Below, piece by piece: positions 53,693 to 64,000 of a stretch of 64,000 nucleotides of DNA. The stretch lies in NCBI RefSeq assembly GCF_001649575.2, contig NC_051440.1:16824600-16888599 (forward strand), in the 5' to 3' direction. This DNA is from Kryptolebias marmoratus (lineage: Eukaryota > Chordata > Actinopteri > Cyprinodontiformes > Rivulidae). Below the pieces are notes generated by a model that saw only the letters and a program-made list of their open reading frames with translations, did not search any database and was not told the origin of the DNA. Made by a program: the position numbers and the translations under genes. Numbering within the stretch: position 1 is the stretch's first letter; every line of letters starts with the position of its first letter.

Positions 53693-53914
53693 GCACCTAA
53701 ACTAGGCAACCCTGGTCCTGGAGAGACACTATCCTGCATGTTTTCCTTGTTTCCCAGCTCCAACACACCTGATTCAGTGGTTAAATTACCTCTTTATGTT
53801 CTTCAGAAGCCAGGTAATGACACACTGATTAAAATCACGTGTGTTGGAGCAAAGAAACAAGTAAAACATGGAGGATAGTGGCTCTCCAGGACGAGGGTTG
53901 CCTACCCCTTACCT
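53693..53914. mobile_element. Palindromic fish MITE
   Basis: The left arm taggcaaccctggtcctgga (starting 53704) with atcctgcatgttttccttgt is mirrored by the right arm (acaagtaaaacatggaggat, then tccaggacgagggttgccta), giving arms of about 60 bases around a 100-base centre that includes caacacacctgattcagtgg. It is a common repeat type in ray-finned fish. Confidence 0.75.
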
Positions 53915-56223
53915 AAACAAAGCACTGATGCACCATATTATTCAACTCCTTTTTAACTAGAGAAAAGTACACAATAAGCAACAAATCATTTTAGTCAAAA
54001 TGATCCATATCATCTGATTGTAAATGCACAATGTTGTCAATGTTGCGGGTGGTAAGGACCTTGTAGTTGGTTTTGGTCTTGTAGAAAAAAAAATGCATTT
54101 AGCATACATCAGGTTCTTCAGATAATACATTTATCTGTGTCTACAATAACAAACAACTCAACAAAGAGCTTTGGCAGAGGTCTTCTTTCTGTGTTTCTAA
54201 TTTTGTGGTGCCTGTTGAAAAAACATAAATGACACAGACAGTTCCACTATTTCCGGTCTGGAAGCAACACATTGGAAACCCAGATGCTAACATCTCAGCT
54301 AGAGAGAAAATGTGCCCAAAGTAAACTTCACATTTTGGAGCTTGTGTTTGTCTGATGGCAATCTAAGAATTAGTGTGCCCTCAATAACAATGTTTGTTTT
54401 TCTCAGGGATGCATCAAGCTGGGAGGTCGTCGTACGTGTGCTACACAGTAATAATCCAGACAGGAGGCTGAAATAGGATACTGTCGTAAATAGCCACAAG
54501 GTCTTACCCTTTTACGTGACCAGTTTAAGAGGTTTCAGATGAAGTGAAAAACAGACAGCTTTAATCTATATTCAACTTGTTACTTTGTTGCAGGAGTTCA
54601 GTAATGTTTTGCTGCTGATAGCTTTCTTTATGGAGTTATGTCAGGAGCAACAGCTTGTTAAGATTTCAGAGCACTGTCCTTTAAACTGCAGACTCATTTA
54701 CACTAATTTAATTTTTAGCCCACAAAATATGCCTATATCTAAAGAACACCTACAAAACGTTTGGTTCCTCAACAAACAGTATGTGCCCTAATCTAAAACC
54801 TTTAATCCCTGAACTATTGAACTCACTGCTGGTAAATTTAAATCTTCAGAACGTACAGCTATTTTTGGATTTGTGACACCATCTGCAGGAAGTGACACAT
54901 GCGATGGATGTTACATCTACAGCGTGACCCATAGCTGAATCTGCAGGCCTTAGCTTGTCATTAGCAAACCCCGGTAAAGTTCAATAACCTTATTGTTATG
55001 GTAATTCAACATCCATTTACGTCAACTTTTGCCACAGTATGCTATTTTTGGAGCAGAAATGCAACTCAGTAACACACTCTAACACTCTCAACAGCCTCTA
55101 GGTCATGATGTACCCAGGGCAGTCAACCCAAGTCCGAATAAACTTCTCTGAATCTGGTAAATATAATGTGCCTTACACTTAGCTGCAATTTTTTTAATTA
55201 GCATCATTTTTGTTTTTCGTTTGTTTGTTTTCCAACTAACCACAAAACCAGTTCTCTTCCTGTAAGCAGTGACAGGGAGGTCACAGGTTTTCCGTCATCA
55301 TAAAATATAACACAACAAGGACATCAAGGTCACTGAGGTTTAATCATGAAACACTGACATCCTGTACAGTAATTATTAAAACAGTCTTGAAATATTGTCA
55401 GTGGCTGCAAGCGAGAGTGTGTGCACGGGTACTTTTACTGTGTGTTTTTCTGTATATGGCACTCATGTTTTTGTGTTTTCTATGATTTTATTAAAAGAAC
55501 ATTTAGATCTTTATGTTTTGCAAAACTATTGGACAAATCTAACTTCATTTCAATGCATCAGGAACAACATGAGTACTGTCAAATATAATGTAAATCACTG
55601 AAAAGAATCCTAGCTACGCTTTAGGCATGGTAAGAAATTTTTGCACCTGCTCTTAGAGACCACCGCCTATCCTGTCAACAACATTAACTAGAGGGAGCCT
55701 TGAACTATATCTGCAAATGCTGAGTGAAAGAATTTCAGTTTTATGTTGGAAAGAACATTGACACACACACTTGGCTTGTATTGTCAGGAAATGCCACAGC
55801 CTTTTCAAAACCCATTAACATTACCACAGTTCTCTGTTATTTTTCTCATTATTTCACTACCTATTCTCACAGCTTGCTGTGTTCTCATCAGTGTGTTTTT
55901 GTTTGTATGCATTCATGTATCTGGTCATAACAACACAATAAAATGTGTTCAGGTAAAAAAAAAAAAAGTTGAACCACATGGTAAATGGTACTGTACTGTT
56001 TTATACAGAATGTGTCCACCTTTTTTTAGTTTTAGTTTGATTTGTTTTATAAAGCACTTTGGAGTCATGGTTTGAATCTGTCATGGTTATGTTTCTGCAA
56101 CACCTTCTGCAGTTCATTTAAAAAGCTTTAAATACTCACCTTTTCCATGCTCTGCAGCCATAACCTCAGTGATGCAGTGTTATAGCCAAGCCCATGTTCA
56201 TGTGCAAAGATTTGACCAAGAAC

Positions 56224-58130
56224 TAGTGATGGGACTTACAGCTCTCTGTTAGGATCCAGCTAATTTGGACCAGCTCACAGAAAAAGATTCCTGAACAACT
56301 GTTTAAAATCGAACTCTGAGAACCAGCTAAGAGCCGTTAAACAGATCACTATCAAGGACCTGTTTCTCGACTCTGAATATTGCCTCACCCCTGTTTGATC
56401 AAAGCCCATGATTTCAAGCCAAGTGAATGACCTACTTTCTTTCTGCCTCAACTCTGTGTCTTGCCTCTCCCTATGAAGATTTCAGTGTTACCTTTTTCTA
56501 CTTACCTTTTGTTATCAGACCTTGCCTAACACATTGTTTAAACTATTAGATTCTGGATTGGATATTGTTTTTCAAGGATGTGCTTGTTATGTACCAATCT
56601 GGATGTGTTTATGAATAAATATTTTGGACTATGGCTTGAATATTGGATTCAAGGATTCTGTCAAATATCAAGATTAATCCCCTGTCTCTGCTCCTGCACA
56701 GCTCAGTGGTAACAAATGTTTTTACCTCAAGTCTGGTTTACTTCCAAATACTTACTGGTTTGTTTCCTAGAACCTCACTGCCAAGCCCAGTCCTTTAAAT
56801 TTTGACTTACCTGTGTCATCCTCAACTTTGACCAAGTTTCCTGCTTCTCCTGACTACATAGGATTAAACCTAAAAAAGAAACAAAACAGGACAAATAAAA
56901 GATGTATTTTTTTTATTACAACCTAAGTGTTTAATTTACCTGTCCTTTTGTAGTGAATTATGTGGGTCACACAGGCAGAAAATCTTGCCTTAAAAGTCAG
57001 AGCCTTCCATACAAAACGGAAAAAAGAAAATAGCAAATCTTTAATAGCTGCACAAAAGTTCATAAAAAGGGAGAGGGGTTCAACTTGGGGACAATGCTGA
57101 GCACCTGGGCCATATTATGATCCAAATTGCACTACAGCAACCCATATCAAACTATGTAAGGTATTCCACTCCAAACTGTTAAAGGTAATCCACTGCAAAT
57201 ACCCTCCTCTAGGCACTGGAACCATAAAAACCCACATGCAGGTTAAGGGATTCATATACTGCCCTCACAACTAAAATCAAACCCTTCCACCTGATCCCTC
57301 ATCCTCTAGCTAAAATATAGGCCTACAAAATATACAAAGTTCACCTAGCTCGACCAGCTGACGACACCCTTCCCTTGTTACTCTGTCCAACGCCTTACAG
57401 ATTGACTTTTCTGGAAGGTGGCTGGATCCTCTGGAAAGGCTTCACACCAGGTAACAACAGTAGCAGTAGGAGAGTAAGATGGTGGATGTACCCAGCTAAA
57501 CCCCAGCCCTAAGTATCAACAGGAGGCAGCTGACTGACCCTCTTCACACAAGACCATCTAACCACCTATCTTGCTGTCTTCCTCGCTGGCAGCCCTAAAT
57601 GACTGCAAATGACACCCTCCTTTCTAAAGTGTGCTGTATCAGTTGACTGGAATGTCTCACTCCTTTCAGCTCCTAATGTGTCTCCTATGACTAATTACAA
57701 ACACCTGTTCCTTATCAGTCTCTCTCTGCCTCCTTAAGTGAATCCCAGAGAGTTCTTTCAGAGAGTTGAGAGATGAAGATGAGTCTTACCTGCTTGCACA
57801 TTTAATTTATTTCGTAATAAATTCTTTTAAACCTTTCTCTGTCTGGTGAGCCATTACACTTTGGTGTAATGGCTCAACTAATTCAAATAATTAGCCTTTT
57901 TCAAACACAAGTGTAACAAATAACAAGTGTTAATCAGAGTCTTCGTCTTTTTTTTCTATTTCATGAAAATGATCTCTGTAGTTCAGTTATGGTGATGGAA
58001 CTTGTGGCTCTTTTCTGGGAACCGGCTCATTCAACTCAGACAGCTCTTCATTGAGTACTATTGGTAAAGAGATGGTTCCCAAAGAGGCAGATCTTTGAAA
58101 ACTGGCTAAGAACCATTGGACCCATCACTA
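56224..58130. mobile_element. TAGTGATGGG-ended non-autonomous DNA element
   Basis: TAGTGATGGG at 56224-56233 is exactly inverted at 58121-58130 (cccatcacta). Beyond ten bases the inverted similarity is patchy. The termini resemble hAT-type ends, but no clear 8-bp target duplication is visible. It spans 1.9 kb with no transposase frame. Confidence 0.55.
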
Positions 58131-60350
58131 GTTTAGTGTCAAGTAAACCAAAACTGAGTTCATAATATGTTATTGCTCTTTAAAATATTCCTTAATTTAA
58201 AAAAAAATCTGTCTTTTGTTAAACCCTTTGTGATATGAACTTATTTTCAAATATGCATAATTTACTGGTTTAAATCTTTGGCAAAAATTGTGGTTTAAAT
58301 GTTGTTTTCAATCTAAATATTACTGATTAAAAAACCGCAGTATGTTTAGAATTAATAAACAAAAAGTACTTTTGTGCTTTCTGTTGCCATACACTTGTAT
58401 GAGAATAAATTTAATTCTTACTTGAAAATGGCTATTAATAAGAACTTTGACAACACACAGACTTTTATAAAAAGTACATCTATACTTTATTTTAGTTAAA
58501 CTCCATGTACTACTTCTGCATAAAGTGATTTAAAAAATCTAAGACTGCCAAAGTTGAAAACAATACTCCACAAAACTGCTTAGAACAACCCATATTATAG
58601 TATGTGCTGCTTAAGGACAGATAATAGACACATCAAAGATTCAATTGATTAGATTTTCTTTTTAAATTTAAATGAAATCTAGTCTTTTATGAAGACAAAC
58701 ATGTCAGAAATAAAGTAAAACCACAAAAAAAAAATACCCAACAAGAAAACCTAAGACAGAAAAAAATACGTGAAGGCAAAATATTCACCTGGTTATTGTT
58801 GCAGGCTCTTGGGAACGTTACTGTTCAGAAGGGTGGAGCAGTACAACTTTAGCAGCTGGTGCCAAAAAACTCTACACAACATGCATGTGTGTGAGTGTTT
58901 GAATGTGTGTGTGTTCATTCTTTAGTTCCCCAGTGTGAGTGTCTGGCAAATCACTCAGGTGGGCTCTAAAGGCTGTTTGAAATCCCGTCTGCTCTTTGCC
59001 ATGTTCACCATCAACATGTTAATTACATGTATGAGACCTGACACAGACACATGTGGGATGAAATATACCATTTTCCCTCCCTGGCTCTTTGATTTTTACC
59101 CACCACCTTTCCTCCCCAGTGCATCTCCGGTTCTGTGTGAATCATGTGGAGGCAAATTAGTAGTGAGAAGCAAACAAGAAAAGCTGACTGTTTGCAGATG
59201 TGCAAAAAGCAAAAAAACAGAGTTTATGCACTATTTTAAGAAAGGTTCTCATGTTGTCCTGTTTTTTTTTTTTTTATTTTGTGCTTGGTGTCTTGTTTTA
59301 TGATATTACCATACAGTAATAATTCTCTTGTATCAATAAAAGTTAGAACTTTCAGAGACTGGACATTTTAATGTAACAGTTATATTGCTAATTATGAGGT
59401 TGCGTTCACTGTGCATGATAAGATATTTTTAACTGCTAAATGTAACTTTTGTTTTTGAAATTCCAGTGGGAAGAACAGGTATTGCCATGAGTCATTCGTA
59501 TTCAGACAGGCGATGAATTGAATAAACTGTTAAATGCCAGATAATTGCACTCAATTGTTCTGTCATTACAATAAAGACTGTGCATGTAAACACGTAAACA
59601 CAACTTACTTATGTGTATTTTCCAGTTTGTGTTAAAGTTGTGCACTTTGGTGATATTGGCACATACTGTCAGAGGGCCAGCACAATAGAATGCGTGTTGA
59701 TAATGATGTGTTTTTCTGACACACTTCATGTATACAATTCTAAAGGATGTGCCATTTAAACAGTTATGCTTTGTGTGGATATACAAAATAATGAGGCCTT
59801 TTTGTTCATGAATTGTTCAGGGTTCAGTCTGAAACATTCACATCAACACCCATAAACACAGGAGGAGGTGCAGACAAAAGGCAGAAAGAGGGTCTCTGTG
59901 AACTGAGTGTGTTTCACTCCATTAAAAAAAATATTTAGTGTATTAAGACTTAATAGGAAGTGTATTAATCTAGTTTGGGTGTTTGAAAAGTTGCAGATAG
60001 GAAGGCTTCAGGATATTCATTGTTCATTTCACAGACACAAAACTGATGAAAGTAAAAAAAATACACTACATTTCAGAAGTTGTTCTTCAGGCACAACAAG
60101 TGAAACAATAAGTCAGAACTGTAAAATGAGTCATCAGTGAGAGTTCAGCTTCTGCTTTCAGTAATCAATAACATTTCAGTCTGTCAGTAAAAATGAGAAA
60201 AGCCATTTGAAAGTAAATTATTCGAGAAGAAAAGAAAAATCAATGTATATTGACTCATCTCTCTTGGTTGTGTGGAGCTCTTTAAAACTAATATGTATGA
60301 TAATGATTGTGACAAAACTTGTATTTCTAATTTTGGAACTGCAATAAAAG

Positions 60351-60369
60351 AATATATATATATATATAT
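60351..60369. repeat. (TA)n microsatellite
   Basis: Short TA run of about 9 units. Confidence 0.8.
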
Positions 60370-62088
60370 TGCATGATTTCTTCTTCTTTTCTTTATTTAA
60401 TTGTTTACAGATTAAAAGACGTTTTAATCTGTTTTTACAAGCAAATTGTGTGGGCATTTAGCTTGTTTGTGTTGTCCGTAAATGTCAACAGCCCTCCATT
60501 AGAAGCAGTGGCTGCAAAGACATGCACTGACAACAGGAAATGTGTGTTTGTTTAAAGGAGGATCACTTCACACACTATCTGTGTTTACAGGGCCTTCCTC
60601 ACCATTTTATCATTCACCCCACACACATACCCATCAATAGAAGTTTTAAACATCCTCCCTAAGTAGATTAGAGTACCTGAGCCACCTCTGCTTGGCACCT
60701 ACACATACAGTCTGAAGCCCTCTTCACTTAATCTCTCACTGTTTCAGACTTACACACTGCTTGGACTTCATTTCTGCTTCAAATAACCTTCCATTGTCAT
60801 AAACATGTATTCACAATGTCTGACTGATGTCTGGAAAAAAAGCTAAACTGATCTGAAGTTAAAAGTAGTTTAACTACTCTGCCTCAGTCCAACAAATTTG
60901 AATATATGGATATTTGCATACACCCACTTGTGTTGAAAAGTATTCTGCAGCACAAACGCACACAAAGGTCCCAAACAAATCTACAGGAAGTCCATTATTT
61001 CTACACACATTCCACAAATATGCATGCAAATACACAATCCGCTACTGCACTGCTCTGTTTTGCACTTCCCGCTCATACAGAAAATTCATTGTGTCAGCCT
61101 GTTCTGCATCTGCTCTCCCTGTATATCAGCTTCTTCACTCTCCATATCATCTTCATCTCCTACTGAACTTCCTCCATTACAAGATATGAACTTTTTCTGG
61201 CAATAACCAGCCACAGATGTTAGGAGTCTGGAATGGTGACGGCACTCATATGAGCGAGACAGTGGACTACTGGGTTTCTCTAATTTCCATCTCCTGGCAG
61301 AAGCCTTGCAGACCCAGTAAATAAAAGAAGAAGAAGGTGGGGAAAAAAAACACGCACTGGATTCTTGTTGGCAGAGTCAGTAATGTGACTGTGGTGTTGA
61401 GGAGTTTTTTTTGTTGCAAGCTCAAACAAGTGAAGGTCGTCCACTCATCTGCTGCTTGTTATGTGTGAAGCATGTGTGTTGGCTAATGTATGTGTGTGTG
61501 TGCATTTAAGTTGAAAATAAAAATCTGGATGCAAATTTGATTCAAGAGTCACCATGTGTTCTTAAGTCAGTGTGAATGCAAAATGGAAGCAGGAGTTAAA
61601 GAGAAAAAAACAAGCGTATGCTTTGCTTCGGTGAAAGTATCTGACTCATTGCTGATTCTTTATTATTCTAAGAATCTCTACAGTCCTCATCGGAATCCAT
61701 GAGACCATTACTCACCAAACCACACAGGGATGAAGTCTGTCTCCTCCTACATATTTATTCATCTATTTCTGTTTGGTTTCACCCACATGGTGTGATTGTA
61801 AAATGACACTATAAGAAACTCTCACATTGCTGTAAATCTGCCTTGATTTTATAACTAACTTAATATGTAATCAATATGATGTTGCCACTGGAGGACTGCA
61901 GTGAAGCTGGATGACTGCTCCATCAGAGCAGCATGAAAGGCTGCAAGGGTAGCTACGTTTCATGCTATTTCATGCTGTCATCACTGGGAATAGAAATGAC
62001 GCTCAACCATCGCACCCCCCACCAATGAGTTCACCTTATCTAAGACAGAGGGAAGACGTAAAGCAGCATAAACATCTGTCCTTCCCCA

Positions 62089-62110
62089 ACACACACACAC
62101 ACACACACAC
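62089..62110. repeat. (AC)n microsatellite
   Basis: Uninterrupted AC dinucleotides, 11 units. Confidence 0.9.
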
Positions 62111-62910
62111 CTTAAGTCCCTATTGAGTTTCTTGTTGCTGACAAGTGGCTGCCAGTATCTGTTTAATTTAGAATACTGTGTTGATTAGTGAGCTTAGGAG
62201 AAAAAGACAGATTGACTCAATGGGGTGATTGAGTGGAAGGCTGCTGTGTGACTAAGTGAATGTGTGCACACTGAATATGAACATGTTTTGTAATAACATC
62301 TACTATTTTTCCCAAATTTATTTTGTAGTGAGCCTCATTTGTATCACTGGTAACTTCAATATCAACATTTATAGTCTTATGTAATCAATAAACTGGTTAT
62401 TGATAAACCACAAAGTAATAAACAGCACTACATAGGGACATAAACCTTAATAGAGTGATTTCAAAAATTTAGCAAACCATGAAACACCAAGATGGGAGTT
62501 TAGAGAGAATCCAGAAATCAAATTGATTGAAAGATTAAAAAAAATATCAGCAACATATACTTAGTGTAATTGTAAAAATCCAGAAAACTGTGGTCATAAA
62601 TGTATAAAAATATCCTGATTGTTGAGGCTGTATTTTCTGGTGGTATTGGCTTATTTAATTATTTTTGATTCATTTCACAGAAACAATGGTCATTAATGAA
62701 CAGGGGTTTACCCTGTAAATGTGCCAGATTTAGCCACGGAGTTAATCGTTTATTTGGTGTCCTGGGCATGTTGATAGTAAAACACATAAAAATGAATAAA
62801 ATCATAATAAATTAAAATTGTTTGCGTTGTTAAGTCTGCAACAGATGGGGTTGCAAGTTTCACACAATGTCAATTTGTGGGTAGAGAGTTGAAAAGTTTG
62901 ACAGCCCATA

Positions 62911-63546
62911 AATGATAGCTCAGATGTTTTGAAATGGGGTTATATGAAAAGGCTATGAACAATTTATATCTTACCTGTCGTTGAATGACCTCAGTTCAGA
63001 AAAATAAAGTTTAATTCTAACCAGACTGATCAGTTAACAAATAGTTTACGCAAAGACCAAAGTGGACTGCTGCTTGAGAACATCCACAACTAGTGTCCAG
63101 AGGACTCACATGTTACTCAACTTTTCAGTCTCAAGAACTTCATAGTTTTATGTGAGCACTATATTGTAAACGTTTACATTGCTTTTATGTTTACATATTA
63201 TTTACATAGATTTTCATGACTATTTCCAAATGCAAATGGCTCCAGCGCATTTAGCTGGAACACCTCCAATGCAGCCTTGGACAATTTCTGCAGGATTATC
63301 ATAATACTGTAATTCTGTTGAAAATATATGTTGTAATTCTGTCGTAAACCACTATAAAAGACTGCGATTGAATTTGTTAGGGCAGCAGTCCACTTTAGTC
63401 TTGGTCCTACTTGAACCAGCTGTTAGTTCAACAGTCATTAAATCACCTAAACTGAAGTTTTTCAAAGAACTTCAACAAGTAAGATACTTAAGTTCATAGC
63501 CTTTTTTTTGCAGAGCCCCACTTCAAACGATCTGAACTATCCTTTA
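62911..63546 (+). mobile_element. TTAA-type MITE, copy 5, near hgf promoter
   Basis: Imperfect terminal inverted repeats of about 50 bases: left 62911-62960 (gatagctcagatgttttgaa ... aaaggctatgaac) and right 63492-63546 (gttcatagcctttttt ... cgatctgaactatcctttaa). It has no coding capacity and ends about 390 bases before the hgf ATG. Confidence 0.75.
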
Positions 63547-63599
63547 ATAAACATGCTTTTAAAAACATATCTGTAACAGGTTACTTCTTACCCTAACGA

Positions 63600-63940
63600 T
63601 CTGTTTAATGAGTAGAAGGGAAAAAAAGCAAGACCAGACGTCTTTTCACCCCTGAGTAATTAGTTGCATAATTTGCTCGCATGCACTCCTTTGACACCAT
63701 AAACAATCTGCGATCCAAACGGGCGCACGCACGCGCGCGCGCACAGAGGCAGGGAGGGGGAGGGGACGGTGGGGAGAGACAGGATGGAGGGTGGGGAGGG
63801 GAGGGAGGCGACCAAGCGTACTTAGAGGGGGAGACGCATCATCTGTGCAGAGGTGGAAGCAACATCTCCTGGTTGCAGTCAGACGGCGCAGCGGGCAGCG
63901 TTTCCCTTCGGTTCTCCAGCTGTCACCCCGGGACCAGGCC
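63600..63940 (+). promoter_or_regulatory. Putative hgf promoter and 5' UTR, CpG- and G-rich
   Basis: This is the only clearly GC/CpG-rich segment in the last 11 kb. It carries an alternating (CG/CA) tract at 63723-63744 and a run of G3-G5 blocks at 63750-63808 (possible Sp1/MAZ sites). A TATA box is not evident. The transcription start probably lies between about 63800 and 63900. The minus-strand open frame here is a consequence of the GC content. Confidence 0.5.
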
Positions 63941-63989
63941 ATGTGGATTTACGGGCTCGTTTTCGGACTCTTCGCCGTCTCCTTTTCCG
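63941..63989 (+). CDS. hgf: Signal-peptide first coding exon, probably hepatocyte growth factor (partial)
   Basis: ATG with a purine at -3 (ggccATG) opens MWIYGLVFGLFAVSFS plus one base, then G|gtaagt, a strong donor. The 16 residues are a typical secretory signal core. HGF is a secreted plasminogen-like ligand of MET; its precursor begins M-W and its first exon encodes only the signal peptide. In human and other vertebrates HGF lies next to the 3' end of CACNA2D1 in the same orientation, exactly as here. Sequence alone shows only a signal-peptide exon; the HGF identity rests mainly on synteny. The rest of the gene is beyond the window. Which paralogue (hgfa or hgfb) is unknown. Confidence 0.7.
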
Positions 63990-64000
63990 GTAAGTTTGTG

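Larger units (their letters stand above)
52616..63600. other. Intergenic region cacna2d1-hgf
   Basis: About 11 kb without a supported gene. It carries a palindromic MITE (53693-53914), a 1.9-kb TIR element (56224-58130), a TTAA MITE (62911-63546), and simple repeats at 60351-60369 (TA) and 62089-62110 (AC). Open frames up to 122 codons (58935-59303) show no known protein features. Confidence 0.7.

Noticed and set aside
58935..59303. Plus-strand open frame of 122 codons in the intergenic region
   Set aside because: Low-complexity Phe-rich end encoded by a T-run and no conserved motif; taken as a chance frame.
63646..63942. Minus-strand open frame of 98 codons over the hgf 5' flank
   Set aside because: It is Arg/Pro-rich translation of a GC- and purine-rich promoter stretch, has no recognisable domain, and overlaps a better-supported plus-strand exon.

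Overview
The window is ordinary vertebrate genomic DNA, almost certainly from a teleost fish. It is AT-rich, coding sequence is cut into short exons with GT/AG borders, and the spacers carry fish-type dispersed repeats and microsatellites. No bacterial, viral or plasmid gene organisation is present. Open reading frames above 100 codons are either exon read-through or chance frames in introns.

The main content is one plus-strand gene: the 3' part of a voltage-gated calcium channel alpha2/delta-1 auxiliary subunit gene (cacna2d1). I reconstructed 35 consecutive exons between 11844 and 50709. All reading phases join without conflict, giving 980 codons plus a TGA stop. The first exon in the window starts at a phase-0 border matching the point just before the RLALEAEK stretch of the mammalian protein, so about 110-120 N-terminal residues (signal peptide and start of the N-terminal region) lie upstream of base 1. 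The visible protein contains the VWA_N region, a VWA domain with an intact MIDAS, the RRR gabapentinoid-binding motif, Cache-like modules, the VGCC_alpha2 region, the alpha2/delta cleavage region and a hydrophobic GPI-signal C terminus. A 3' UTR of about 1.9 kb ends at an AATAAA near 52589.

Layout: 1-11843 is a large intron. 11844-14063 holds three exons. 19196-28510 holds twelve exons encoding the end of VWA_N, the VWA domain and the start of the Cache region. 32675-42921 holds exons for the Cache and middle region. 46053-50709 holds the end of alpha2 and all of delta. 52616-63800 is intergenic. At 63941-63989, on the same strand, is a signal-peptide first exon (M-W-I-Y-G...) with a good donor. 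From known vertebrate synteny (CACNA2D1 followed head-to-tail by HGF) it is best read as exon 1 of hgf. A G-rich, CpG-rich promoter-like stretch lies just upstream.

The non-coding DNA holds several transposon families that I identified by self-comparison or by recognisable fish repeat ends. They are a TTAA-flanked MITE family with five copies or fragments, a second terminal-inverted-repeat element in which one of those MITEs is nested, a 1.9-kb TAGTGATGGG-ended element, a palindromic MITE, LINE 3' tails, an 83-bp tandem duplication beside the last exon, and simple repeats. I found no previously undescribed biological system. The more interesting points are the nested and recurrent MITEs, a tandem NAGNAG splice acceptor, an exact CTCF-core match within the gene, and the G-quadruplex/Z-DNA-prone hgf promoter.
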